This document shows positions 1 through 7,982 of a DNA stretch of 64,000 nt, in pieces; the stretch's first letter is position 1, and the number at the start of each line of letters is the position of its first letter. The stretch lies in contig NZ_JAOVAM010000001.1 of assembly GCF_029850875.1 (NCBI RefSeq), positions 248,001 through 312,000 on the forward strand, given 5' to 3'. The notes below the pieces were generated by a model, which had not been told where the DNA came from, did no database searches, and saw only the letters and a program-made list of their open reading frames with translations. The translations under genes and the position numbers were made by a program. Source of the stretch: Rothia similimucilaginosa. Lineage in GTDB: Bacteria > Actinomycetota > Actinomycetes > Actinomycetales > Micrococcaceae.

Positions 1-1043
1 ACAGCGTCGAGAACCATCTCGTTCTTGAATGCGGTCTCGGTGTTCTCGCGAACCTCGGCGCGGTGCTCCTCGGTATCGTGAGCTGCTTCAGCGTTGGGGC
101 TGTTGAAGTGCTGCTCGAGCTGGTCTTCGATAACCTTCTCGGGGACGGGGATCTCAACGAGCTCAACGAGCTTTGCGAGGACCTTGTCGCGTGCCTGGGT
201 GCCCTGCTCGGCAACCTTAGCTTCTGCAACCTGCTTCTTGATGTCTTCCTTCAGCTCGTCGATGGTGTCGAACTCGGAAGCCAGCTGTGCGAACTCGTCG
301 TCAGCTGCGGGCAGCTCGCGCTCCTTAACTGCCGAGAGCTTGACCTTGATGACTGCCTGCTCGCCTGCGTGCTCGCCACCGGAGAGCTTGGTCTCGAAGG
401 TTGCGTCCTCGCCAGCAGACAGGCCGGTCAGAGCCTCGTCGATGCCGTCAAGCATGGTACCGGAACCGATCTGGTAGGACAGGTCGTTTGCTGCGTCTAC
501 CTGCTCGCCGTCGATTTCTGCGGTGATGTCGATGGTCACGAAGTCCTTGTCAGCTGCGGGGCGCTCAACGGTCTTCAGCGTGCCGAAGCGCTCACGCAGA
601 GCGTCCAGTGCCTGAACCTCGTCCTCAGCGGTGACCTCTACCTCGTCAACCTCAATCTCGAGGCCCTCGTAGTTGGGCAGCTCGATTTCGGGGCGGACGG
701 TGACGGTAATGGTCAGCTTGACGTCTGCCTCACGGTTCTCGGTGGAGGGCTGGGACTGAACGTCCAGCTCGGGCTGTGCCAGGGGGGAGAGTTCGTTCTC
801 GCCCAGTGCCTGTGCGTAGTAGTCGTTCAGAGCGTCGTTCAGGGATGCCTCGACGATGTAGTCGAAGCCCGCACGCTGCTCGATGAGCTGCTTGGGCAGC
901 TTACCCTTGCGGAAGCCGGGAACGCTGATCTGGCCTGCGAGGTTCTTGTAGGTGCGGTCCAGGTAGGGCTTGAATTCTGCGAAGGGAACCTCGACCTCAA
1001 TCTTTGCGAGGGTCGGGTTGAGCTTCTCGACGGCGGTCTTCAC
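1..1043 (-). CDS. tig: Trigger factor, N-terminal part (gene runs off the left edge)
   Basis: Ribosome-bound peptidyl-prolyl isomerase and chaperone that meets nascent chains at the exit tunnel. About 347 codons are present; the C-terminal end lies beyond position 1. The start is GTG at 1043 with a GGAG-type ribosome site just upstream. The ribosome-docking signature GFRKGK is near residue 42. An FKBP-like isomerase domain follows at about residues 155-245 ([15 protein letters not shown]), then the start of the helical C-terminal chaperone domain. The usual family length is about 430-470 residues. It lies downstream of tRNA-Pro but is separated from it by a strong hairpin. Identity is secure. 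The plus-strand reading frames across this stretch are antisense shadows. Confidence 0.95.
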   Translation of the reverse strand, partial: MKTAVEKLNPTLAKIEVEVPFAEFKPYLDRTYKNLAGQISVPGFRKGKLPKQLIEQRAGFDYIVEASLNDALNDYYAQALGENELSPLAQPELDVQSQPSTENREADVKLTITVTVRPEIELPNYEGLEIEVDEVEVTAEDEVQALDALRERFGTLKTVERPAADKDFVTIDITAEIDGEQVDAANDLSYQIGSGTMLDGIDEALTGLSAGEDATFETKLSGGEHAGEQAVIKVKLSAVKERELPAADDEFAQLASEFDTIDELKEDIKKQVAEAKVAEQGTQARDKVLAKLVELVEIPVPEKVIEDQLEQHFNSPNAEAAHDTEEHRAEVRENTETAFKNEMVLDA

Positions 1044-1110
1044 GTCCGTGATCTCCTCATATCGTTTCGGTGCGGCACGAATCGTGTGTGCCGCGGTTGC
1101 TTACTGGAAA

Positions 1111-1144
1111 GAGCGCCGCGACACGATACGATGTCGCGGCGCTC
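1111..1144 (-). terminator. Hairpin terminator after tRNA-Pro
   Basis: A perfect 12-bp inverted repeat (1111-1122 with 1133-1144) encloses a 10-nt loop. On the minus strand it is followed by a short TTTCC run. It sits just downstream of tRNA-Pro and upstream of tig. Confidence 0.7.
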
Positions 1145-1152
1145 GTTTCACG

Positions 1153-1227
1153 TCGGGGCGACAGGATTCGAACCTGCGATCTCCTGCTCCCAAAGCAGGC
1201 GCGTTAGCCAAGCTACGCCACGCCCCG
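1153..1227 (-). tRNA. tRNA-Pro (anticodon UGG)
   Basis: Cloverleaf on the minus strand. The acceptor arm pairs CGGGGCG with CGCCCCG, the anticodon stem CCTGC/GCAGG holds a loop with TGG, and the T-loop is TTCGAAT. The length is 75 nt with discriminator A. The 3' CCA is not encoded; the next bases read ACG on the sense strand. TGG reads CCA and related proline codons. Confidence 0.95.
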
Positions 1228-1397
1228 TGAAACTGACCATGCTAAACATATACATGCATAACACAATCAGTGCTCTAGTTTACCTGTTTTCCTGCTAAAT
1301 GCCCAACACAGCGGCTCGTGCACAAATTATTTCCACTCAGCGCGTACTCTTCTGTCTTCCTTGGTTTTGTAGGGTGTTTTGTGTGGATGCGCGGTGA

Positions 1398-1476
1398 GGG
1401 GATGACGAGCTGGAGCATGCGGATTCCGAGCGCGCGAGGAAACAAATCCGCATGCGGAAGGGATTCCCGTCATCCC
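1398..1476. repeat. Extended inverted repeat containing copies of the tRNA-Gly 3' end
   Basis: Two nested arms: 1399-1407 pairs with 1468-1476 (9 bp), and 1415-1425 pairs with 1445-1455 (11 bp, perfect). The segment 1462-1476 equals 15 bases of the tRNA-Gly 3' half (end of the T-arm plus acceptor), in the orientation opposite to the gene. The segment 1398-1407 matches the same tRNA end in the gene's orientation. It lies in the 290-bp stretch between the two tRNA genes, where I see no reading frame worth calling. Short tRNA-end copies of this kind are often left by elements that integrate at tRNA genes, but no element is visible here. Confidence 0.6.
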
Positions 1477-1483
1477 GCAACGA

Positions 1484-1514
1484 AAAAGGCCCCGGTGCTT
1501 ACGCCGGAGCCTTT
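1484..1514 (-). terminator. Rho-independent terminator after tRNA-Gly
   Basis: On the minus strand a GC-rich stem (AAAGGCTCCGG against CCGGGGCCTTT, one G-T wobble) is followed by TTTTTC. It starts 5 bases past the CCA end of tRNA-Gly. Confidence 0.8.
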
Positions 1515-1518
1515 GAAG

Positions 1519-1592
1519 TGGAGGGGATGACGGGAATCGAACCCGCGTAATCAGTTTGGAAGACTGAGGCTTTACCATTAAGCTACATCCCC
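1519..1592 (-). tRNA. tRNA-Gly (anticodon UCC)
   Basis: Cloverleaf on the minus strand with acceptor GGGGATG/CATCCCC, anticodon loop containing TCC, T-loop TTCGATT and discriminator T. The 3' CCA is encoded at 1519-1521, unlike in the neighbouring tRNA-Pro. The length is 71 nt plus CCA. It reads GGA and GGG glycine codons. Confidence 0.96.
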
Positions 1593-1665
1593 GGAATGGA
1601 ACTTGACTATAGTAGCGAGGTTCCATCTGGGCTGTCAAATATATGAGCAAATGTATGAGTAGTTT

Positions 1666-2550
1666 TTAGACCTGGCAGCCGGGGCACCAGTAGAGTTTGC
1701 GGCCGGCGATTTCTTCCATACGGATGGTGGTTCCGCAGCGACGGCAAGGCTCGCCGTGGTGCATGTACACGTAGTTGGCGTGCTCGGGCCAGGCTTCGGT
1801 TTCGAGTATGCCGGGGCGGTCTTTGGGTTCGGTGGTGATGATGCGACCCACGCGCACGCCGATGACCAGCAGATGCTTATTGTCTTCCCAGAGTCGCTTC
1901 AGCTCCTCGTCGCTAAGGCTCTTGCCGGGGCGTAGCGGGTCAATTTCCTGGCGGTAGAGCGATTCGGCGCGGAAGATATTGCCCACGCCGGAGATTGCTG
2001 CCTGATCCATCAGAATCACACCGATCGGGCGGGAGCTCTTACGTGCGGCGCGGTAGAAATGTTCGGGGTCGGCGTCCGGGTTGAGCGGGTCGGGGCCAAG
2101 CTTAGAGCGGACGGTGCGAACCTCATCCGGCGTAAGGGTGCGGCAGATAGTCGGGCCCACCAGATCCGCCCAGCCGTGTTCGGAAACAATACGGCAACGC
2201 ACCGTGCTCTTCGGCTCGGGAGGACCGGCGTAGGGCTCTCCCTCCCCCGCGGCGTATTCTTTTTCGCCAATCTTGCGGGGCGCACCGATGCTCGAAGCAC
2301 CCGTGAACGTTTCGTCTCCGCCGAAGCTCCAGTTACCGTAAATACCCAGATGCACATTCAGGGTCAGGTCGTTGTCGAAAGTCACGAACAGGTGCTTACC
2401 GTGCGCGTATGCACCGGTGATGGTGTGCCCGTCCAGCAGGGCGGCACCCTCAGCGTAGCGGCCCTGCGGGGAGGAAACCTGCACGTGCTCGCCGGTGAAG
2501 ACGTCGCTAATCTGGCGGGCGATACGGTGGATGGAGTGGCCTTCGGGCAC
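1666..2550 (-). CDS. nei: Fpg/Nei-family DNA glycosylase, endonuclease VIII type
   Basis: Base-excision-repair glycosylase and AP lyase of 294 residues for oxidised bases. The N-terminus reads MPEGHS; in this family the proline becomes the catalytic nucleophile once Met is removed, and Glu3 is the partner acid. PEGH instead of PELPE marks the Nei branch. A helix-two-turn-helix with the AISGVGNIFRAE motif lies in the C-terminal half. The last 30 residues form a zinc finger with CRRC and CPGC pairs. The start lies behind GAGGAGAACCCG. A second family member, the true Fpg/MutM, is at 41.1 kb. The exact substrate (Nei1 or Nei2 subtype) cannot be told from sequence alone. Confidence 0.9.
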   Translation of the reverse strand: MPEGHSIHRIARQISDVFTGEHVQVSSPQGRYAEGAALLDGHTITGAYAHGKHLFVTFDNDLTLNVHLGIYGNWSFGGDETFTGASSIGAPRKIGEKEYAAGEGEPYAGPPEPKSTVRCRIVSEHGWADLVGPTICRTLTPDEVRTVRSKLGPDPLNPDADPEHFYRAARKSSRPIGVILMDQAAISGVGNIFRAESLYRQEIDPLRPGKSLSDEELKRLWEDNKHLLVIGVRVGRIITTEPKDRPGILETEAWPEHANYVYMHHGEPCRRCGTTIRMEEIAGRKLYWCPGCQV

Positions 2551-2611
2551 GGGTTCTCCTCGAAAACTTGCTGGTTAGAAATAGCGTGGATTATATGGGG
2601 TGCAGAAATAA

Positions 2612-2643
2612 CTGAGGCGTATAGCCTGCACTATACGCCTCAG
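2612..2643 (-). terminator. Hairpin terminator between rpiB and the nei-type gene
   Basis: A perfect 13-bp inverted repeat (2612-2624 with 2631-2643) with a 6-nt loop. It is followed by TTATTT on the minus strand and by ATTTTAG on the plus strand. It is placed just after the rpiB stop, so it most likely ends rpiB transcription. Confidence 0.75.
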
Positions 2644-2653
2644 ATTTTAGAGC

Positions 2654-3145
2654 TTAGGCAGCGTCAATCTGCTTGCCGGCAATGTCGCCGGTCTGCTCGT
2701 ACTCAGCCAGCTGACCGATACGGCGTGCGTGACGCTCTTCGTTGGTCCAGGGGGTAGCCAGGAAGACCTTGATGATTTCCAGTGCTTCTTCCTTGGTGTG
2801 CTGGCGGCCGCCCACAGCAACGACCTGTGCGTTGTTGTGCTCGCGAGCCAGTGCCGCGGTGTCATGGTTCCATGCCAGAGCCGCACGGATACCCTCAACC
2901 TTGTTCGCAGCCATCTGTTCGCCGTTGCCGCTACCGCCGAGCACGATACCCAGGGAGTCCAGGCCGCCCTCGCGGTCGCGCTTCACGCCAAGGGCTGCGT
3001 TAATACAGAACGAGGGGTAGTCATCCAGCGGGTCGTAGTCGGCGGGGCCATGATCAATCATTTCGTAGCCCGCAGCGGTGAGGGACTCGATCAGATAGTG
3101 GCTCAGTTCGAGGCCAGCGTGGTCGGTTGCGATGTGTACGCGCAT
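2654..3145 (-). CDS. rpiB: Ribose-5-phosphate isomerase B
   Basis: Interconverts ribulose 5-phosphate and ribose 5-phosphate in the non-oxidative pentose phosphate pathway. The protein has 163 residues, normal for the RpiB/LacAB fold. The start MRVHIATDHAGLEL is chosen because AGGAGAG lies 6 bases upstream and the family N-terminus begins exactly there; a longer in-frame version starting at 3253 adds unconserved sequence. The glycine-rich loop VLGGSGNGEQMAANK near residues 68-82 shapes the active site, followed by the AxxARExNNAQV segment. It is divergent from pepN across 376 bp and ends at a hairpin. Identity is firm. Confidence 0.94.
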   Translation of the reverse strand: MRVHIATDHAGLELSHYLIESLTAAGYEMIDHGPADYDPLDDYPSFCINAALGVKRDREGGLDSLGIVLGGSGNGEQMAANKVEGIRAALAWNHDTAALAREHNNAQVVAVGGRQHTKEEALEIIKVFLATPWTNEERHARRIGQLAEYEQTGDIAGKQIDAA

Positions 3146-3521
3146 GGGTACTCTCCTGGTGATTTTGTCTTGGTGTGACGTGCGAATGTGTGTTCGTGGG
3201 AGACGCCGGTTCTCAGTTCTGAGCACCGTTGCTAGAGTGCGCCGCGCATCCATCAGGTGGGATGCGCTTCCCCGTTTAGGTTTTTCTGTCTTAACTGTAT
3301 CGAATTCGCGTTGGTTCGGGTAATGGGATGCCTTCTAGACCCCCGCCTATGCGGTAGACTGTGGGATATGGCACTTTGAGTGTCCCGATTCACCGCGCCT
3401 GAGTTTCAAAACCTCCAGCACTACGTATGCAGCGTCGCAGGAGCCGCACCTCGGGAACCAGGACACCATGACAGAGCGTGCCAGCACGGCACGCTATTCA
3501 CATCTAAGGAGAGGGAGCTGT
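3146..3521. promoter_or_regulatory. Divergent intergenic region rpiB / pepN
   Basis: 376 bp that must hold promoters for both genes. A TAGACT hexamer near 3354 could be a pepN -10. A small hairpin (3475-3482 with 3488-3495) lies in the pepN leader, 26 bases before the chosen ATG. An in-frame upstream ATG at 3468 would add 18 unconserved residues. No other gene is seen. Confidence 0.4.
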
Positions 3522-6071
3522 ATGCCCGGCCTGAACCTAACCCGCAATGAGGCAATCGAACGCGCATCCATTATTAAGCGTGTGCACTCGTACCGTATTG
3601 AACTCGACCTGCCGAAGGACAAAGACGTCTTCTCCTCGAAGGTTGAAATCCGTTTCGATGCTCAGGAAGGTACCTCCACCTTCATTGACGCGATTACCTC
3701 CTCAGTTAAGTCCATTAACCTCAACGGTGAAGAGCTGAGCACCGAGCTGGCTGACGGCGAGCGCATCCAGCTGCCGAACCTGGCTGCTGAGAACACCCTG
3801 GTCATTGATGCAGAGATGTTCTACACCAACACCGGTGAGGGCCTGCACCGTTTCGTGGATCCCGCCGACGGCGAAGTGTACCTGTACTCCCAGTTTGAGG
3901 TGCCGGATTCCCGCCGAGTGTTCCCGGTCTTCGAGCAGCCCGACCTGAAGGCTGAGTTCGAGTTTATTGTGCGTGTTCCTTCGCACTGGGTGGTTGTGTC
4001 GAACCAGCCCGAGGTGAAGGTTGAGGATAAGGAATGCGGTTGCGGCCGTGCGAAGACCTGGTTCTTCAAGCCAACCCCGCGCATGTCTTCGTACATTACC
4101 GCGATTGTGGCTGGCCCCTACGAGAAGGTCACCAGCGAACTGACTAACTCTGAGGGTCGCGTGATTCCGCTGGGCGTGTACGCTCGTAAGTCTCTCATGC
4201 CTTTCGTGGATGCTGAGGACATGTTTGAGCTGACCCGTCAGGGCTTCGAGTTCTACGAGGAGCAGTTCAAGACCCCGTACCCGTTCGAGAAGTATGATCA
4301 GCTGTTCGTGCCCGAGTTCAACGCAGGTGCAATGGAGAACGCTGGCTGCGTGACCTACCTGGAGACTTACGTCTTCCGCTCCAAGGTTGCGGAGGCTCTG
4401 CGTGAGCGCCGCGCTATCACCGTTCTGCACGAGCTGGCTCACATGTGGTTCGGCGACCTGGTCACCATGAAGTGGTGGAACGACCTGTGGCTGAACGAGT
4501 CTTTCGCTGAGTTCATGTCGACTCTGGCTGCTGCGGAGAACACTCGCTACGCCAAGGAGGCGTGGGCTACCTTCGCTGCTTCGGAGAAGACCTGGGCTTA
4601 CCGTCAGGATCAGCTGTCTTCGACTCACCCGATTGTGGCTGAGATTCGTGACCTTGCCGATGTCCAGGTGAATTTCGACGGTATTACGTACGCGAAGGGC
4701 GCTTCGGTGCTGCGTCAGATGGTGGCGTGGGTCGGCCAGGAGAACTTCATGGCTGCGCTGAAGGTGTACTTCGATAAGCACAGCTGGGGTAACACCGTTC
4801 TGGATGACCTGCTGGTTGAGCTGGAGCGCACCTCCGGCCGTGACGTACGCGCGTGGAGCGCTAAGTGGCTTGAGACTGCTGGAGTAAACACTCTGGCTGT
4901 TGAGGTTGAGAACGACGAGGCAGGTAACATCTCGTCTCTGGGTATTCGCCAGTCCTACGCTGAGGGCTTCGAGACTCTGCGCCCGCACCGTGCCGTCATT
5001 GGTTTCTACAACCTGGTAGACGGCAAGCTGACCCGTACCGACCGCATTGAGCTGGACATTGACGGCGAGCTGACCGTGGTTGAGGAGGCTCTCGGCAAGA
5101 AGCGTCCTGACCTGCTACTGCTCAACGATGAGGACCTGGCATACGCAAAGATTCGCCTGGATGAGCGTTCCATCGAGACCGCGATCAAGCACCTAGGTGA
5201 CATTGATTCTTCCGTGGCTCGCGGCGTAGTCTGGGGTTCGCTCTGGGATACCGTGCGTGACGCTCAGATGCCAGCACGCAAGTACGTTGACTTGGTGCTG
5301 AACAACATCGGTCAGGAGACCAACTCCACCGCTCTGCGCACCCAGATTAACAACCTGTCTGCTACCCTGCACTCCTTCGTGGCTCCCGAGGCTCGTGAGG
5401 AGACTCGCCGCCGTGCTGCTGACCGTCTGTGGGAGCTGGCTAACGCCGCAGAGCCCGATTCGGATGCTCAGTTGCAGCTGGTGCAGGCGTTTATCAACCA
5501 GACCCGCACCGAGGTGCAGTACGACAACGTGCAGCGCCTCTTCGAGGGCGAGCTGGCCCTTGAGGGCCTGGACATTGATGCTGACCTGCGTTGGAACCTG
5601 GTGTGCCGTCTGGCAACCGGTGGCCGCTTCACCGCGGAGCAGGTCGCTGAAGAGCTGGAGAACGACAACACCGCTAACGGCCAGCAGTATGCTGCTCAGG
5701 CGTACGCTTCCATGCCCTCTGCTGAGGCAAAGGCAGAGTACTGGAATAAGATTATGGTTACCGGCGAGCTGTCGAACATGATTCAGCGTTACGCTATTTC
5801 TGGTTTCCAGTCCGGCAAGCCCGAGCTGATCAAGCAGTACCACGAGCCGTATTTCGAGCAGATTGAGGGTATCTGGCGTTCGCGTTCGCATGAGATTTCC
5901 ATGCAGATTATTAGCGGCATGTACCCGAGCGAGCCGACTGCTGAGCTGTTGGAGCGCACTGAGTCGTACTTGGCTTCTTTACCTGATGATGCTGCGGCTC
6001 TGTACCGTCAGATTGCGGAGGCACGTGATGGCGTGGCTCGTGCCTTGAAGGTTCAGGCTGCTGACATCTAA
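3522..6071 (+). CDS. pepN: Aminopeptidase N (M1 family zinc metallopeptidase)
   Basis: Cytosolic aminopeptidase of 849 residues that removes N-terminal amino acids from peptides. The substrate-anchoring GAMEN motif is at residues 269-273. The zinc site HELAH is at about 303-307, with the third ligand Glu in the downstream NESFAEF segment. The N-terminal beta-saddle domain includes SRRVFPVFEQPDLKA, and the C-terminal ERAP1-like helical repeat domain follows. The start at 3522 is preferred because AAGGAGAGGGAG lies immediately upstream and MPGLNLTRNEA is the usual actinobacterial N-terminus. Transcription ends at the hairpin at 6123-6163. Length and motifs are complete. Confidence 0.95.
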   Translation: MPGLNLTRNEAIERASIIKRVHSYRIELDLPKDKDVFSSKVEIRFDAQEGTSTFIDAITSSVKSINLNGEELSTELADGERIQLPNLAAENTLVIDAEMFYTNTGEGLHRFVDPADGEVYLYSQFEVPDSRRVFPVFEQPDLKAEFEFIVRVPSHWVVVSNQPEVKVEDKECGCGRAKTWFFKPTPRMSSYITAIVAGPYEKVTSELTNSEGRVIPLGVYARKSLMPFVDAEDMFELTRQGFEFYEEQFKTPYPFEKYDQLFVPEFNAGAMENAGCVTYLETYVFRSKVAEALRERRAITVLHELAHMWFGDLVTMKWWNDLWLNESFAEFMSTLAAAENTRYAKEAWATFAASEKTWAYRQDQLSSTHPIVAEIRDLADVQVNFDGITYAKGASVLRQMVAWVGQENFMAALKVYFDKHSWGNTVLDDLLVELERTSGRDVRAWSAKWLETAGVNTLAVEVENDEAGNISSLGIRQSYAEGFETLRPHRAVIGFYNLVDGKLTRTDRIELDIDGELTVVEEALGKKRPDLLLLNDEDLAYAKIRLDERSIETAIKHLGDIDSSVARGVVWGSLWDTVRDAQMPARKYVDLVLNNIGQETNSTALRTQINNLSATLHSFVAPEAREETRRRAADRLWELANAAEPDSDAQLQLVQAFINQTRTEVQYDNVQRLFEGELALEGLDIDADLRWNLVCRLATGGRFTAEQVAEELENDNTANGQQYAAQAYASMPSAEAKAEYWNKIMVTGELSNMIQRYAISGFQSGKPELIKQYHEPYFEQIEGIWRSRSHEISMQIISGMYPSEPTAELLERTESYLASLPDDAAALYRQIAEARDGVARALKVQAADI

Positions 6072-6122
6072 CAATGCTTGTGAGTTGAGGTGGGTTGACC
6101 GTCTGCTCTCATAGGTTTTGTT

Positions 6123-6163
6123 CGTCCCCTTCTGCCCCGTTCTGGGGTGGGAGGGGACGTTTT
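6123..6163 (+). terminator. Terminator after pepN
   Basis: Nested hairpin: outer arms 6123-6130 and 6152-6159, inner CCCC/GGGG arms at 6135-6138 and 6144-6147, followed by TTTT. It starts 52 bases after the pepN stop. Confidence 0.75.
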
Positions 6164-6261
6164 GCATCAAGTGTTTAAAATCTTGTCACTGCGGTGCATA
6201 TTTTTTGTTATTTTCATTTGATTATCCTTCAAAGGCTCTCTACTTGGGGTTGCGGCTATCG

Positions 6262-6267
6262 TATACT
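6262..6267 (+). promoter_or_regulatory. Candidate -10 element (TATACT) for a leaderless transcript
   Basis: TATACT matches the TANNNT consensus and ends 7 bases before the ATG at 6275. Transcription would therefore begin at or next to the start codon. There is no Shine-Dalgarno before the gene, which fits a leaderless mRNA. No good -35 is visible. Confidence 0.5.
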
Positions 6268-6274
6268 GTTGTGC

Positions 6275-7435
6275 ATGCCTTCTATCCAGTCTCCTATCGC
6301 GAAAGTTTCTCTGACCGGCGCAATCCTTGCTGTGGTTGCCACCGGTTCTGTTGGCGTGTACTACTCCGCAGGAGGCTTCAACTCACCTGGTAGCACCGCC
6401 GCAACTGCTGCGGCGAGTGCTGATCCTACCCAGTCAGCGCAGGAAAGCCCGAGTGAGTCCCCCTCCCCCGAGCCGACTCCGGAACCGACCACCCCGGCGC
6501 AGAAGATGGAACGCACCGCACAGAACGCCTTCGGCAAGGAGGGGGCGCAGGCAACCAGCGAGGCTCAGGTGCCGTTCTCTACCTCCGCTGATACCGCCGA
6601 CATGCTGGTTCAGCAGTTCAAGGGTGGCGTGGTCATGTACACCCCCAAGTACGGTCCGGTTGCGGTGGAATCCGGTGTCTACGAGCATTGGTGGAAGCAG
6701 CGCGGGTACAGCGACTTTGCCGCTTGGGAGGGTCTGCCGGTGAGCTGGCGATCCGAGAACGGCGTACTGTACACCAAGTTTGAGAAGGCTGAACTCTACT
6801 GGGATAAGGCGAATGGTCTGCCGCGTAACGCGAACATCCTGGGCGCTCAGGATGCCCTGGTGATTGGTGACTCGCAGGTGACCTCAACCTCATGGGTTGG
6901 TTTGGGTCTGAAGCAGGCAGGTTTCATTCCTTATCTGTTCCGTTGCGGCGGCGTGGGTTTTGTGATCGCCCGCGACGGTGCATGCCCCTCCTACTATCAG
7001 GGTGTGATGGGTGGCCGTTGGGCTCTACCGAGCGGTAACCCCGGCGTGATTTATCTGGATGCCTCCGGTAACGACATTTATATTCACGAGGATGAGACGA
7101 AGGCTCGTGAGCACGTGAACGCGCACCAGACTCAGGTCATTGAGCAGTTGCGACGCATGTACCCGTCTTCGAAGATTGTGCTCGGTGGCGTGGTGTCTAT
7201 GGATGAGGCGTCTGCACCGGATAAGCAGCTGGCCCATAAGCGTCACGTGGCGAACGAGGTCGCACAGCAGGGTGCCCGCGAGACTGGTGTACTATTCATG
7301 GACACCGCGGGCTGGCAGACCATTTATCTGGCTGAGGGTGACATGGCTGATAGCGTGCACCTGAAGGATGAGGCACAGTACAAGCTGGCGGTACCCTTTG
7401 CAACTCGCCTGCGTGAATTGCTCGGCACCGCCTAA
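6275..7435 (+). CDS. Exported SGNH/GDSL-type hydrolase with an LGFP-like segment
   Basis: 386-residue secreted or membrane-anchored esterase/acyltransferase-like protein. An N-terminal hydrophobic segment (VSLTGAILAVVATGSVGVYY) acts as signal or anchor. A Ser/Pro/Thr/Glu-rich linker follows to about residue 95. The next 80 residues (FKGGVVMYTPKYG ... WEGLP) resemble one LGFP cell-wall-binding repeat. The SGNH core has GDSQ with Ser200 as nucleophile, GND with Asn266, and DSVH with Asp359 and His362. All catalytic blocks are present, although the usual GDSL reads GDSQ. The start at 6275 is chosen because the signal peptide begins there and a -10 lies just upstream. The substrate is unknown; cell-wall glycan O-acyl groups are possible. 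Confidence 0.75.
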   Translation: MPSIQSPIAKVSLTGAILAVVATGSVGVYYSAGGFNSPGSTAATAAASADPTQSAQESPSESPSPEPTPEPTTPAQKMERTAQNAFGKEGAQATSEAQVPFSTSADTADMLVQQFKGGVVMYTPKYGPVAVESGVYEHWWKQRGYSDFAAWEGLPVSWRSENGVLYTKFEKAELYWDKANGLPRNANILGAQDALVIGDSQVTSTSWVGLGLKQAGFIPYLFRCGGVGFVIARDGACPSYYQGVMGGRWALPSGNPGVIYLDASGNDIYIHEDETKAREHVNAHQTQVIEQLRRMYPSSKIVLGGVVSMDEASAPDKQLAHKRHVANEVAQQGARETGVLFMDTAGWQTIYLAEGDMADSVHLKDEAQYKLAVPFATRLRELLGTA

Positions 7436-7477
7436 TCAGCTGCGTACATCAGCTTCAATCAACGCATATAGCATCAA

Positions 7478-7520
7478 AAATGAGGCGCCGGAAGGATTCA
7501 AGCCTTCCGGCGCCTCATTT
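7478..7520 (+). terminator. Strong terminator after the SGNH hydrolase gene
   Basis: A perfect 18-bp stem (7478-7495 with 7503-7520) with a 7-nt loop. It ends in ATTT followed by GTTTG. It starts 42 bases after the stop codon. Confidence 0.85.
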
Positions 7521-7537
7521 GTTTGACCTGTTCCCGT

Positions 7538-7864
7538 TTATACCGCCATGTCGCGAATACGGTCAGCAACTTCAACGTTAACAGTTGCGTGGCGAATCGC
7601 CTTGAAGAATCGGCAGTAGCTGGCGAAGAGACCGGTCAGGTATTTGTCCATCTAATCTCGGTTACTGGCAAGAGTACCGTCGATGTTGACTGCCATCAGA
7701 TCCATAAAGGTCTCACGTTCGATCTGTACGGGAAGGATACGCCTGGTTAGGGTGCTGCGGAAGAGTTCCCGTGCGGTGTAGCTGGTAATCGGCGTGTCAA
7801 AGATGCCCCGGTGAAAGGGCGTGTTTTTTCTAGAAAACCCTATTTTTGTAAAGTAATGCCTCAT
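7538..7864 (-). pseudogene. Decayed coding fragment interrupted by one in-frame stop
   Basis: A minus-strand frame of 109 codons contains a single internal TAG at 7652-7654. Before it lies a plausible protein segment (TPITSYTARELFRSTLTRR ... MAVNIDGTLASNRD). After it the frame resumes at once with ATG (MDKYLTGLFASYCRFFKAI ...) and ends with TAA at 7538-7540. Just upstream, about 7865-7880, another frame reads MMLDEALLYKNRVF and then stops, which suggests an additional frameshift. The upstream DNA is AT-rich. I do not recognise the family. It could be a gene relic or chance; no function is proposed. Confidence 0.3.
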
Positions 7865-7904
7865 CGAGCATCATATTAAGCTCGTCATCTTTATTTTAAT
7901 GCGT

Positions 7905-7951
7905 CTAGAAAAACCGCTGGTGGTGCAGGCGAAAATCCCACGCCACCAGCG
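7905..7951 (-). terminator. Terminator after the 287-residue conserved gene
   Basis: A 9-bp stem (7915-7923 with 7943-7951) is followed on the minus strand by GTTTTTCTAG. It lies 32 bases past the stop of the gene at 7983. Confidence 0.75.
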
Positions 7952-7982
7952 TAAAGAGTCAACAAGTGTCTCAAGGAGCGGT

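Noticed and set aside
63-1298. A 411-codon plus-strand frame with Leu/Val/Cys/Gly-rich product
   Set aside because: It is antisense to trigger factor and runs through tRNA-Pro. The minus-strand product matches trigger factor along its whole length.
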